Assembly (NCBI GenBank): GCA_023091735.1
Contig: JALKBU010000392.1
Coordinates: 1-43,511, forward strand
Length of the DNA: 43,511 nucleotides
Reading direction: 5' to 3'
Origin: Trichomonas tenax
Lineage: Eukaryota; Parabasalia; Trichomonadida; Trichomonadidae
Shown: in pieces, positions 10,657 to 19,481 of the stretch
Layout: each line of letters begins with the position of its first letter
How positions within the stretch are numbered: position 1 is the stretch's first letter
The notes under the pieces: generated by a model
Databases searched by the model: none
Seen by the model: only the letters and a program-made list of their open reading frames with translations
What the model was told of the DNA's origin: nothing
Made by a program: the position numbers and the translations under genes

Positions 10657-11334
10657 TTAAGCTGAAAACATGCAAGAATAATGATTGTGGGAACAATTTT
10701 CTCCGCTTTCTTTGATAATTGTTCTGACATCATCAGAGTTGGCACATTTTTCGAGAATAGGCAAAACTTTTGATAGGAGTGCATCATCATAAGGAGTTCC
10801 ATTCCAACTTTTGATGGAAATGGTGTTTTGTGGGTAGTAATTTCTCATTTCATAATTGTCATCAACCATCACAACTTTCGAGAGATTTCTTCCGAACTTT
10901 TTTAAGTTCTTCTTGCACTTGCAGCCGCTGAATTTACAGGAATCCCTATAAAATCTGTGTGCTCGATCAATCTGAGGACAAAGAGCATCAATGATTCTGT
11001 CAGCGTAGAACTGTGTTCCTGCAGTGAAAATGAAAACCTCAAATAATTTTGTAACTTTCTCTAAAAATATCCCTACATTTGGTCGTAAGAAGACATATTC
11101 TCCGGTATCACTGAACTTAATGGATTCCACTTCAGAATGTGGAGGAAATGTTGATGTGTGTATCAATGTTTCGTCCAAATCAAGAACCAATGCCTTTCTT
11201 ATTTCACTCATTTCTCGTGGAGTAACATGAAGGAACTTAGCTATTCCGTCCAGTGGGAGCTCTGGAAGTTCCCATAATGGATAGTTTGGTTGTAGGAATG
11301 AAACAAATTCCATGCCACCGAAGAATGGACACAT
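10657..11334 (-). CDS. FCP1/SCP-like (NIF domain) protein phosphatase
   Basis: A 225-aa HAD-superfamily phosphatase. The catalytic loop LVLDLDETL (Asp52 and Asp54) is the DxDxT/V signature. FIFTAGTQFYADRIID supplies the second conserved motif and LSKVVMVDDN the terminal VxxVDD motif. This set defines the FCP1/SCP/Dullard family, which removes phosphate from Ser/Thr, for example in the RNA polymerase II tail. Length suits a small CTD-phosphatase-like enzyme with no BRCT domain. The CKFSGCKCKK insertion after YRDS is cysteine-rich and unusual. ATG 11334 is taken; ATG at residue 8 (MEFVSFLQ) is an alternative. The exact substrate cannot be read from sequence. Confidence 0.88.
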   Translation of the reverse strand: MCPFFGGMEFVSFLQPNYPLWELPELPLDGIAKFLHVTPREMSEIRKALVLDLDETLIHTSTFPPHSEVESIKFSDTGEYVFLRPNVGIFLEKVTKLFEVFIFTAGTQFYADRIIDALCPQIDRAHRFYRDSCKFSGCKCKKNLKKFGRNLSKVVMVDDNYEMRNYYPQNTISIKSWNGTPYDDALLSKVLPILEKCANSDDVRTIIKESGENCSHNHYSCMFSA

Positions 11335-11874
11335 TTATATTTTTGTTTTTATTTTGGCAGTTTTTGCGAACAATATACATAAAATATATTATAATATCAC
11401 TCATTATATCAATTTCCAAAAAATAAATTTAAGGCCTATACAACGGAAATTTTCTAACAAAAAATTGAGAACATGGGGATAATGATTATCCCCATAATTG
11501 AATGAAAATAAATTTTTATCAAGTAGTATACAGATTGTGATTTACCATGGGAGTCCAGAATTTTGTCCACCCATAGCAAATCTCCACTCTGAGAATATTC
11601 ATAATCATAATTTCCCTAATATATAAAATAAATAATTTTCATATAATTTATATCGAAATACCAGTAATTTCTTATAATTTGTTATTAAAATATATTGTTT
11701 AATTAATAATTAAAATTCTTATGTTAGGGATTTATTAATAATAGTTTTCTAGAAATTTGTTAAAATAAAAAATATTTTTTATATGTTATGAAAAAAATTA
11801 TATATTTTTTTCTCTAATAAATAATGGAGTACTGAGGCAACCATTCAAATAATTGCATTTCAACATTTTCTAAA
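11335..11874. other. AT-rich spacer with a perfect 23-bp palindrome
   Basis: At 11473-11495, ATGGGGATAAT and ATTATCCCCAT flank a single G. This is the only GC-containing structured piece in an otherwise very AT-rich stretch. It lies between the host phosphatase gene and the small Maverick-like pair and could be another hairpin of that element. No gene is seen. Confidence 0.5.
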
Positions 11875-12132
11875 ATGTTGGCAGAACAAGATATTCTTAA
11901 TTTAACACAGCAACAATTTAATGATACTTTCATTGGTGGAAATCCTAAAGTAGATGATGAAGAAAATGTTAAATATAAATTATATACTATTTATAAAAAT
12001 CTTTTGAAAATTACTGGATGTGCTCATGAAAATATTTCTGAACTAAAACGTGCCAAGAAAAATAAAGCTATAACTATCTTAAATAATATCATATTGAAAC
12101 TTAACAAATGTGATTTAGTGTTACACGCTTAG
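11875..12132 (+). CDS. Small helical protein of unknown function, Maverick-like context
   Basis: Starts at ATG 11875; 85 aa, charged and mostly helical, with no membrane segment or recognised motif. It converges on a minus-strand relic at 12313-12576, and the 180 bases between them are full of palindromes. Such convergent pairs separated by hairpins are common in Polinton-like and other eukaryotic DNA-virus genomes, so this may be a leftover Maverick gene. The frame is intact, but expression is unproven and its short length leaves real doubt. Confidence 0.45.
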   Translation: MLAEQDILNLTQQQFNDTFIGGNPKVDDEENVKYKLYTIYKNLLKITGCAHENISELKRAKKNKAITILNNIILKLNKCDLVLHA

Positions 12133-12157
12133 GACCAATATTAAATATTAAATAGGA

Positions 12158-12225
12158 CCCGTTAACGGGGCTGCATCCATAAATGGACATGCGTTGAGCT
12201 ACGACAAATTTATAATTTGTCACGC
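12158..12225. other. Palindrome cluster between convergent genes
   Basis: A perfect 12-bp palindrome CCCGTTAACGGG lies at 12158-12169. A larger hairpin follows: GCGT (12191-12194) pairs with ACGC (12222-12225), enclosing GACAAATT (12203-12210) and AATTTGTC (12214-12221). Its position between two convergent frames suggests a bidirectional transcript-end signal. Confidence 0.6.
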
Positions 12226-12312
12226 AAACGTTTTCTAAAATATACAACTATAATAAATAGCAAAATTATTAATCCCATTTAATAAAAATCAAAATTTATT
12301 TTTGTATAATTT

Positions 12313-12576
12313 TTAACGTTTTAGTTTAGAAGTAACCCATGAACCAACATCCCGAACAACATCGTCAGTATTAATCATAGGTTTTCTATCGCCATTATTA
12401 TTCACACCAAATTCAAATCCAACTTTTGGTAATGTTCCCTTAAGTTTATCACCGAATTGAGCACCGAAAGAATTAGCTACAGGTTTAACAACATTATCAG
12501 TTACCCATTTAAACCCAGATTTAATTCCTCTGCCAATTTTCTTAGCAACATCTTTAAGCTTTTTCCAATCCCCAAG
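12313..12576 (-). pseudogene. Fragment of small basic amphipathic protein, Maverick-like
   Basis: The minus frame is open from 12576 to the stop at 12313-12315, about 87 codons, with no ATG and a TAG immediately upstream (12577-12579). The product contains DWKKLKDVAKKIGRGIKSGF followed by a Lys/Gly/Val-rich region and ends SWVTSKLKR. Alternating basic and hydrophobic residues with Trp and Gly resemble the small amphipathic virion proteins of adenovirus- and Polinton-like genomes. That comparison is by composition only. The missing start marks it as truncated. Confidence 0.4.
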
Positions 12577-12983
12577 CTATTTTTAATTATAAATAAAATG
12601 CGCAAAAATAACATTTTTGAGTCCAACATTTTTTTAAAAAGGTTGGCCGAAATTAATACCATTATTTATGTTTTTTATTTTTATTTAAAAATGAACTCGG
12701 CATTTAATACAAGGCTGGCATCAGAACTCGAATTTTGCGAATTTTTTGAGTTGAAAAAATTATGAAATTATCAAAATCTGATAAGGCAGACATCTAGCAT
12801 ATACATAGAAGTAGCACAGTATATAAATTTTTTTATTCAAATTCACACCAGGTTTCTCTAAGCTTCCTGCAAAAGGAAAATTTCATATCATATGGTTATA
12901 TTTTTGAATAGTTTATATCAGATGCAAGTCGGCCTTAAAGAAGTTATTTTGCTTTATGATTAATTAATTTTTTTTTTTTGATT
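12577..12983. other. Spacer, nothing recognised
   Basis: AT-rich sequence downstream of the F5/8C-like gene. The only frame of note begins at a non-ATG codon and overlaps the relic on the other strand. Confidence 0.5.
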
Positions 12984-13637
12984 TTAGTTGATAATATTTT
13001 GATTACGAGATATGTGTCCAATGATGCTGACATCTTCATCGTCATCATGATAAGAAGTGAATTCATCAACGGTAGTCATATCATCATTTAAGACATCACC
13101 GAAGAGTTCCATTTGATTTATGGCGATGCATGGAGGCCACCCTGGGCATGGTTCGTTCTGTATCAATCTCACATATTTAGCTACATATGATTTATCAAGT
13201 TGGAACGTCTTTTCCTGGCAGTTCCTCAAATCGTAATCTTTTGTACTTTTATGAACTTCTGTCCATGTTTTATTATCATCGGAAATCTGCAATGACCAAC
13301 TGTACAGGCAGCATTCAACGCAATATCCGTATTCCTCGCAGCAGCAGCCGCTATAGCAGCATCCACTTCTGATTAAATAACTATCGAGTTTAATTTTAAG
13401 ATTTTTGAGAGAAAATATAATCCAAGGATGCTCATCGTACGATTTCGCACAATTTGAGCACCAGTCATACTTCTTTTCAAGCTGATCGACGATAAATTCT
13501 GGTTTTGTCATTTGATTTGATCCATTGATGTATTGCATCGATGAACCACTGACATCTATGACGATGGCTTTTTCTGAATAGTATTTTTTGAAAATTCTCA
13601 TCGATTTTACGGTTGCAAAAAAATAGAATTCAAACAT
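12984..13637 (-). CDS. F5/8 type C (discoidin)-like domain protein
   Basis: A protein of about 217 aa. ATG 13637 (MFEFYFF) is used because the longer frame begins at TTG. The core follows the F5/8C pattern: PWIIFSLKNLKIKLDSYLIR, then SWSLQISDDNKTWTEV, then YVAKYVRLIQ and AINQMELFG at the last strand. These beta-sandwich domains usually bind carbohydrate, lipid or protein partners. A cysteine cluster (CCYSGCCCEEYGYCVECC) sits between the first and second core strands. Trichomonads have many F5/8C-like proteins, often with BTB or Kelch parts, which are absent here. No signal peptide is visible. The acidic tail (DDDEDVS) is probably disordered. Role unknown. Confidence 0.7.
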   Translation of the reverse strand: MFEFYFFATVKSMRIFKKYYSEKAIVIDVSGSSMQYINGSNQMTKPEFIVDQLEKKYDWCSNCAKSYDEHPWIIFSLKNLKIKLDSYLIRSGCCYSGCCCEEYGYCVECCLYSWSLQISDDNKTWTEVHKSTKDYDLRNCQEKTFQLDKSYVAKYVRLIQNEPCPGWPPCIAINQMELFGDVLNDDMTTVDEFTSYHDDDEDVSIIGHISRNQNIIN

Positions 13638-13979
13638 TGATATGTCACTTTTTATAAAAGTGTCGATGGTCAAATGACGATAAATATCATTTTGACCGCC
13701 ACCCTTTAATTTATTTTATAGCCTTTTTCATTCAAACATTATGCTTTTAAATAGCATTATATTAGAATTTTATAATTTCAGATCAATGTTTAATAAAATG
13801 TAAATCTAGTGGGGATTTTCTTGTTGAAGTAAACCATTCAAAAACAAATTGTCGACCATATTGCCTTTATATTACCATGTCTGTGTACATCGAAGATATT
13901 AAAATATTGAATTTTAACATTAACGTAGATTTATTGAAAATTCTAAAAAAATTGCAACTAATTTATAATATGTTGTTAA
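13638..13979. other. Spacer, nothing recognised
   Basis: AT-rich DNA between the F5/8C-like gene and the MITE-like element. No gene or repeat was found. Confidence 0.5.
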
Positions 13980-14279
13980 ATTGTTGGGTATAATAAAGAG
14001 TCACGATAAAGTGACGTGTTTACATGACAGTTATAAATATGTTTTGACACGTAAAGTCTGTCATTATAACAAAGGGTGTTCTATAAAGCTTGATATATTC
14101 TCTAACAAGCTTAGTAGACTCTCTAACAAGCTTGATAGATTCTCTAATAAGATTTGCAGATGTTATAAATAATTAGCAAATGCATACTTTATAAATAAAC
14201 CAATTTTGCATGTCAAAATGAAATAAATTTGTCACGAAAATGCGTCACTTTTTCGTGACTCTTTATTATACCCAACAAT
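13980..14279. mobile_element. 300-bp MITE-like element with 37-bp terminal inverted repeats
   Basis: The left end 13980-14016 and right end 14243-14279 are inverted copies 37 bases long with a single mismatch, beginning ATTGTTGGGTATAATAAAGA. The element is exactly 300 bp between the outer ends. It holds no transposase, so it is a non-autonomous element. Subterminal GTCACGAAAA (14231) also pairs with TTTTTCGTGAC (14250), giving a nested hairpin at the right end. I could not identify a clear target-site duplication. The transposase family is unknown. Confidence 0.85.
14086..14148. repeat. Three tandem 21-bp units inside the MITE-like element
   Basis: Units at 14086-14106, 14107-14127 and 14128-14148 share AAGCTTxxTAxAxTCTCTAA. 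A fourth, decayed unit may begin at 14149. The array is contiguous, with no spacers. Confidence 0.85.
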
Positions 14280-14475
14280 ATTTTGCCCTAAAGAGTGGCC
14301 GAATTATATTTTTTAATCTTGAGTAAAAATCATTTTAAAATATATAGATATACTTTATCACTGTTACATTCTTTAGATTTAATAGTCAATTTAGCCTAAA
14401 TCTGATTCACCTCACATGACAAGCAATCCTTAAAAGTATTCAAAAAAAAATGATGTGCTTCTTAATCACAATTCC

Positions 14476-15143
14476 ATGATATTGGACGAGATTTATGATC
14501 TAGAGAAGCAGAAAATAAAGACATCGGCATATCCTGGTGATGTTAAGGCTATGCAAAAGCAAATTCGGTCACTTGCAAAACATGTGGAAAGTGAAGACAT
14601 TGAAAAAGAACGCATAAATGAAGTTAATCGGTTTTTGAATCGTATCAGTATACATGTTTTTCATAAACCGATGATAGAGTTTTGCAAAAATATTCATTCA
14701 GAACATGCTCCTGTTCAACATGATTTTAGAGACAAAAAAATTACATTTCTATTTATGTTAGTCGCTTATTTTTCAGAATACCAAAATATCATTAAATTTC
14801 ATATTGAAGAACGTTTAATGACAATACAGATTTTAATATATGAAAGAAATGAAAATAACAATAAAAAAATGCCAATGTTGATATTAATGGAGTAATTCAA
14901 CCATTTATTGATAAATTTGGGAAAATTTCCATTAATGAATCAATTGATGATATTTTAACTATGCATGTCGAAAAAACGGTTATGTGTGTGCAAGCGAAAG
15001 AGACCTGTGTCCAGTGTGTGTTATCATATGTAAAATCATTTTTTGTCCAATTTTTGTATTTTCTGAGATTTTTTATGTTATTTACAGATTTTAAGTCAAC
15101 CGTTATGATTCAATTTATGCATAGTATACATATGTCACATTAA
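14476..15143 (+). pseudogene. Coding relic of unknown family with frameshift at an A7 run
   Basis: From ATG 14476 the frame encodes a Lys/Glu/Ile-rich helical protein (YDLEKQKIKTSAYPGDVKAM) up to TAA at 14893. At the run of seven A's (14863-14869) the sense moves to the next frame, which continues with VDINGVIQPFIDKFGKIS and stays open to 15143. Read across the shift the product is about 220 aa. A single-base homopolymer difference explains the break, so either a true frameshift or an assembly error is possible. I do not recognise the family. Confidence 0.45.
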
Positions 15144-15240
15144 CTAAGATTACGAAATTTTTCTTTGTGTAAGACCAAATCAAAGACACAATTCAATTTT
15201 TGAATGTGTATAAGGTTATGTTGCACCAAAAAATGGGACG

Positions 15241-15441
15241 ATGGCTGCACACCATTCAATTTTGCCCTTAAAAGGGATAATCCAGGAATCAGACCCTTTA
15301 TCACCCCTATTTTTAAACATGAATCCCAATGATGGGGCCTTCATTCCAAACTCTCACAAGGCTCGAAAACTGAGCAAACACGTGAACGAATTAGGTCTGG
15401 CAGCCAAATCTCCGGCACCTGTCCCACGATTTCCAATTTAA
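15241..15441 (+). pseudogene. Fragment with reverse-transcriptase-like motif
   Basis: A short frame from ATG 15241 whose GC content is higher than its surroundings. It contains LKGIIQESDPLSPLFLN, close to the RT palm motif that usually reads as Q-G-DPLSPLLF, here with one extra residue. No ADD catalytic motif follows, and the rest (KARKLSKHVNELGLAAKSP) matches nothing I know. It may be a retroelement scrap or chance. Confidence 0.3.
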
Positions 15442-15857
15442 TAATATTTGGTAATTTTAATCAATATTTTCCCAGTCAACTACTACTGAAGGATGTATCA
15501 CATCCGTTCTCATTGTACATTTCCTCTTGCTTCATGTTTTATTCGACTTTTTTATTTTCATTATTAAGCATTATTCTCATTTGCACAGTAAATCAACTAA
15601 TGTTATGATTTGCATCGTAATTACATGAAAATATTTTGATAAATTTACGGAAAAGTCAATTTTTATTTTTTCTCAAGGTATCAAACAATCAACGTTCTTA
15701 AAAATCGATATGCCTTACGATTAAAGCATAACCATTATACTCAGAGCTCTTTTTTTTTAATTTATAAATTACAAATTTTATATTTGGAACCTAGATAATT
15801 GATGATATTAAGACTTTAATTGTCTGCTCTAGGTATTCATCAGCACACACAATCCCT
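15442..15857. other. Spacer, nothing recognised
   Basis: AT-rich DNA between two coding relics. No gene, RNA or strong repeat seen. Confidence 0.45.
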
Positions 15858-16398
15858 TACAGAATTTTTAAAGATCGATTTAATATCGATGATACAGATT
15901 AACCAAATTGAAGTTTTTAGGTGGGGTCGTAGACATGAATACCACATTGATGATATAGCTCCATTTTGGCTATAGAATTTATTTATTTATTTAGTGGCGG
16001 GGTTACTCCCCCTAAATATTTTGGTGTCAACCACTATTATGTAGTTACAGGCGTTGATTTTCATGGAAGTCGACATGCGTATATTTTACCAAGGTTGGAA
16101 ATTCTTTTAAAAGAATAAGTTAGATGGACCACAGTCAAATATTGTATACATAAAGGATGGTGTAAAATGGGCAATTTTTGCCCTTTACAAAAAGTTTACA
16201 CAGCTTAATATATTCTGTTCATATTACAATGACGGCAATAATTGGGTGATTAAAAATCATTTAGACAACACTCAAGTGAGTGGTGCAAACATTCCAGAAA
16301 TTGCAACTGCCCAAGAATCTATCTTCAATCAAGACTCAAACACAGACTTCAATCTAGATGATTCCTATTATGGTTTATATATTATTGATTTTATTTAG
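15858..16398 (+). pseudogene. Multiply broken coding relic, transposase-like at best
   Basis: Three or more frame pieces follow each other on the plus strand: IEVFRWGRRHEYHIDDIAPF, then a piece with YYVVTGVDFHGSRHAYILPR, then a 95-codon frame from 16111 to the TAG at 16396 containing IVYIKDGVKWAIFALYKKFT. None begins with a usable ATG. The spacing of the Asp in VTGVD and the Asp in IKDG could suit a DDE-type transposase core, but I cannot name a family. That the pieces were once coding is well supported by their continuity; function is a guess. Confidence 0.4.
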
Positions 16399-16493
16399 AT
16401 TATGGATCTCCGTAGAAAATATTTTATCATATGTGTTTGTTGAAAAATTATTCATTCATTAATTGTTTTTATATAAAACATATAAAGTTATTA

Positions 16494-17062
16494 TCATTGA
16501 TAGTATAGGCTATCACATTCTTGTGTAAAGATAGGAGGTGGAACACTTTGTGGCTGTTGAGAAGAAACTCCATATTGGAATAATACGTATTATATAAAGT
16601 CTGTTGTAACATTTGTTGATGAACTGGTTTCCTGAGAATTGGATCATTGATGTAGTCTCCCTCTTAATAAAGTGTTTCATTCATGGTATTCGGTAGATTA
16701 TCTAATTCAATAATAAAAGAAAATAAGAAATACAATTAGAACACCTGAAATAGTAACTATAGCAGATACGTCAGTAGGACTGATATAAAGGCTTCCCCTG
16801 CATTGTTGTAGAGAAGACTATCCTGATGTCAGTCTGGAGGGTAACAATTTTTGTGGAATAACCTTATCATTTACCCATTTTTCGTATTTACAAGCTTTAT
16901 GTGTGAGTGCTATCTCTATAGTGTTGTGGATCGTTCCATCAAAGTGCTGTCGCTGTCTTATTGTTCATTCTCTGAAGAATAGAATATTTTGATATTCTTT
17001 CTATCTAAAACAGAGTGACTTTTTATATTTGGAATGTAAATTCCTTCTTTATCCTCGTCAAT
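16494..17062 (-). pseudogene. Type I membrane surface protein relic (stalk, one TM, tail)
   Basis: Minus-strand pieces in order: IDEDKEGIYIPNIKSHSVLD (from 17062), then after a frameshift IEIALTHKACKYEKWVND and LYISPTDVSAIVTISGVL. The last runs into a hydrophobic segment (AIVTISGVLIVFLIFFYY), a good single transmembrane helix. A polar tail follows with GDYINDPILRKPVHQQM and a Gln/Pro-rich end before the stop at 16494. This is the 3' part of a membrane-anchored surface protein, a common trichomonad layout. At least three stops or shifts break it. The ectodomain family is not identifiable. Confidence 0.45.
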
Positions 17063-17960
17063 CTGAAATAAAATGGTTTAACGCTTCTTACATAACGCAT
17101 CTTAACCATATAACAAGTCTCATTTAATAATGTTTAGTATTATTTTGGAGACTTTCTTGTGTCAAACCTTCATTCAAAATAGCTCGTCACTTTTTAGATT
17201 TTTTTGACAAAGACGTTAAGTTTTTACAATTGACAAATTTCAAAATTTTAGGCGAATTAAATATTTGACAAATATAAGTCTCAAATAAAATCAAAATATT
17301 TTAACCGATTTTGTTACGGAATCTCAATGAAATAATAATGCTAATGATCAACATATACCTTGTTTAATCAATTTTCGAAATGAGTTCAGTATTTCAATGT
17401 CTTTCGTCAGTTTCGCTAAGCAAACATTACTATTCCTTCCACAGTATGCCATATATTATACCATTTCATTTTTGAACCAAACCTGAGTGCCAATTTTTTT
17501 CCCCAGTTATCAACTTATAGAATAGAATGCACATATATATAATTATTGATTTTATTGCATTCTGCTCGCTAACTTTCATCTAATTCCAAAATATTGTTAA
17601 TTTCGAAATATTTCAGTGAATATGTAATTTCAATTAAAATAACAATCTCATTGAATGAAAAACCTAGTCTTTATGCAAACTATAGTACAAGCAATAGCGT
17701 GAATTCTTACTGTCCCTCCCAATCCAACACTTTTTACCTCCAGATGCCACTTTTTAAAATAAGAGTAAGGATCTCATCACTAGAAAATTGTTCTTCAAAT
17801 ATAAAATCAGCATAGCATTTAAAAGCTTTTACACAAAGAATTAGAGGAAAACGCTTTGAAATTGTAAAAACCTAAAATTTGTTTTGCTTGATATTGAGTA
17901 ATTCGTCTAAAAACTGAGTGGAATTTTCATTTTGCGACATCCCCATAGGTGACGGTAGTC
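17063..17960. other. AT-rich spacer
   Basis: No supported gene. A plus-strand frame at 17594-17815 has no ATG start supported by context and no family signature. Confidence 0.45.
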
Positions 17961-18198
17961 CATACATAATATTCAAGAAATTTCAGAGAGCCCAACCCAT
18001 GCTGGTGATTAAATACCTAAAATAAATTGAGAAGCTCTCGCCGGATATATGGCTCAATTGCTAAGTCTTGGAAAGATAGATAACAATCACCACATGGTGC
18101 GATTCAATCAATCGCAGGCGAGAGCTTCTCAAGCTATTTTAGGTATTTAATCACCAGCATGGCTTAAGCTCTCTGAGATTTCTTGAATATTATGTATG
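17961..18198. repeat. Foldback element: 82-bp inverted arms around a 74-nt loop
   Basis: The arms 17961-18042 and 18117-18198 are inverted copies with six mismatches in 82 (about 93% identity) and no gaps. The loop contains an A-box-like TGGCTCAATTGC at 18050-18061 and a B-box-like GGTGCGATTCA at 18096-18106, 46 bases apart as in tRNA genes. It also has a 7-bp hairpin, TGCGATT (18098) with AATCGCA (18110). No acceptor stem closes the loop, so it is not a normal tRNA. It could be a small foldback transposon or a tRNA-derived fragment caught in an inverted duplication. Confidence 0.85.
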
Positions 18199-19095
18199 AA
18201 TTATATGGAAAATCATATTTACATCGCAATATCTGATAAAAATTCATTTTTATTTTTTATCACATTAATTTTTACTTATCTCCTGATTTCTTGCTATATT
18301 GTTGTTGTATAACTTTTTACTATCAAGTAGCGTCCCTTACAATATACATTGTTATGACGAATCATTCTTTGTTATTATGATGTTATGTTGTATCTTTGTG
18401 TAATAGATATTCTTCATCTTGTCAAATGGTCATATAAATAGTATGATATGTATATCAATAATGTTTAATTAAAACTAATCAATATGAAAGTTAGATTGCA
18501 AATTACAAATTCAGGATAACACGCAAATATGCATTAGTAATTTCTGCTGCAACTTAATTAGCATCATCTATGTTTCATGTTTATCGCTTGTTGAATGCAT
18601 TGTCATAACATTAAACCTAAAATTTTCGAGGGAAAATTATATGGTTATATATTTTGGAAAAAAGTTTTATGAAGTTTGATTCTAACCTGCAACCAATAAG
18701 TGTGTTTATGCCGCTATGACACTCTGTATTGAATTTTCGAAGTAGTTTCTTGATATATAATAATCTCCAAAGCTTAGCAGCTTAGTTATTGGGCTCTCCA
18801 GTTTTTAACATGATGAGTCTTATTAAGAAATGAAAGCAATCCCGAGCTCTATAAATTCTCATAAAACCATGATATTCAAAGAATTCAATATCAATTATTT
18901 ACAAATATAAAGTAAAAATCAAAAGAAATACAGACAAATTGCCAGCAAATATGAATACAATCTATAACTTTGCTGATAAAATGTCACATGCTTAGCATCA
19001 GGTCTTGAACAAATTTTCCAATATATTTGTAAATCAGAAGTGAACTTATCTCGCTTAACTTGGAATATACCATCAACAAAAAGTGAGAAATAAGG
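18199..19095. other. AT-rich spacer
   Basis: No gene, RNA or repeat that I can support between the foldback and the Myb fragment. Confidence 0.5.
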
Positions 19096-19230
19096 TTAGT
19101 TCACTGGCTGTCCCTTAATATTGACGTCAGATCCACCTGGAAAGAAATGAGCTATTTTAGTCCACTTCGGACCCATCTCCCTGTACTTCTCTTCGAGCAA
19201 GGCATTCTCTTCTTCAGTCCATGGCTCGTT
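19096..19230 (-). pseudogene. Single Myb-repeat fragment
   Basis: A 44-codon frame bounded by stops reads NEPWTEEENALLEEKYREMG then PKWTKIAHFFPG and SDVNIK. This is the third-repeat pattern of trichomonad R2R3 Myb proteins (PWTxEEDxLL and SDVNIKNRW). The conserved NRW after VNIK is replaced by GQPVN and a stop. There is no ATG and no neighbouring second repeat. It is a dead fragment of a Myb transcription-factor gene, the family that includes the Inr- and MRE-binding factors of trichomonads. Confidence 0.7.
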
Positions 19231-19464
19231 TTAAGGCAATTTTTAAATTTCAATGAAATATTTTGGTGACAGGTATGAAATAGGCCGTAGATTACAAAAA
19301 TCCATGAAAATTTCACTTTTTATAACCGTTTCTGTCAAAGATTTAGATTCACAAATAATTGCTAAAAACCAAAAATATTTTTAAATTATATATTTTGGAT
19401 ATGTAGAAAAGCTAAATTTATGATTTAAAAAGATAAAACTTTCTCAACAAACGCACGTTTATTT

Positions 19465-19477
19465 TCACTTTTTATCA
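19465..19477 (+). promoter_or_regulatory. Inr-like initiator upstream of coiled-coil gene
   Basis: TCACTTTTTATCA fits the trichomonad initiator pattern TCA(+1)YTWYTCA closely. Transcription from the A at 19467 would give a 15-nt leader before ATG 19482, the usual trichomonad arrangement. Confidence 0.65.
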
Positions 19478-19481
19478 CAAA

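Noticed and set aside
12457..12765. Plus-strand frame of about 100 codons
   Set aside because: Begins at a non-ATG codon, overlaps the amphipathic relic on the other strand, and is low-complexity.
13638..13673. N-terminal extension of the F5/8C-like gene
   Set aside because: It would need a TTG start; the ATG at 13637 is the first usable codon.
14086..14148. CRISPR-like array
   Set aside because: Three head-to-tail 21-bp units without spacers inside a transposon-like element, in a eukaryotic context.
18043..18116. A tRNA gene in the foldback loop
   Set aside because: Length and A/B-box spacing fit, but the acceptor and T stems do not pair and the B-box overlaps a different hairpin. Kept only as a tRNA-like fragment.
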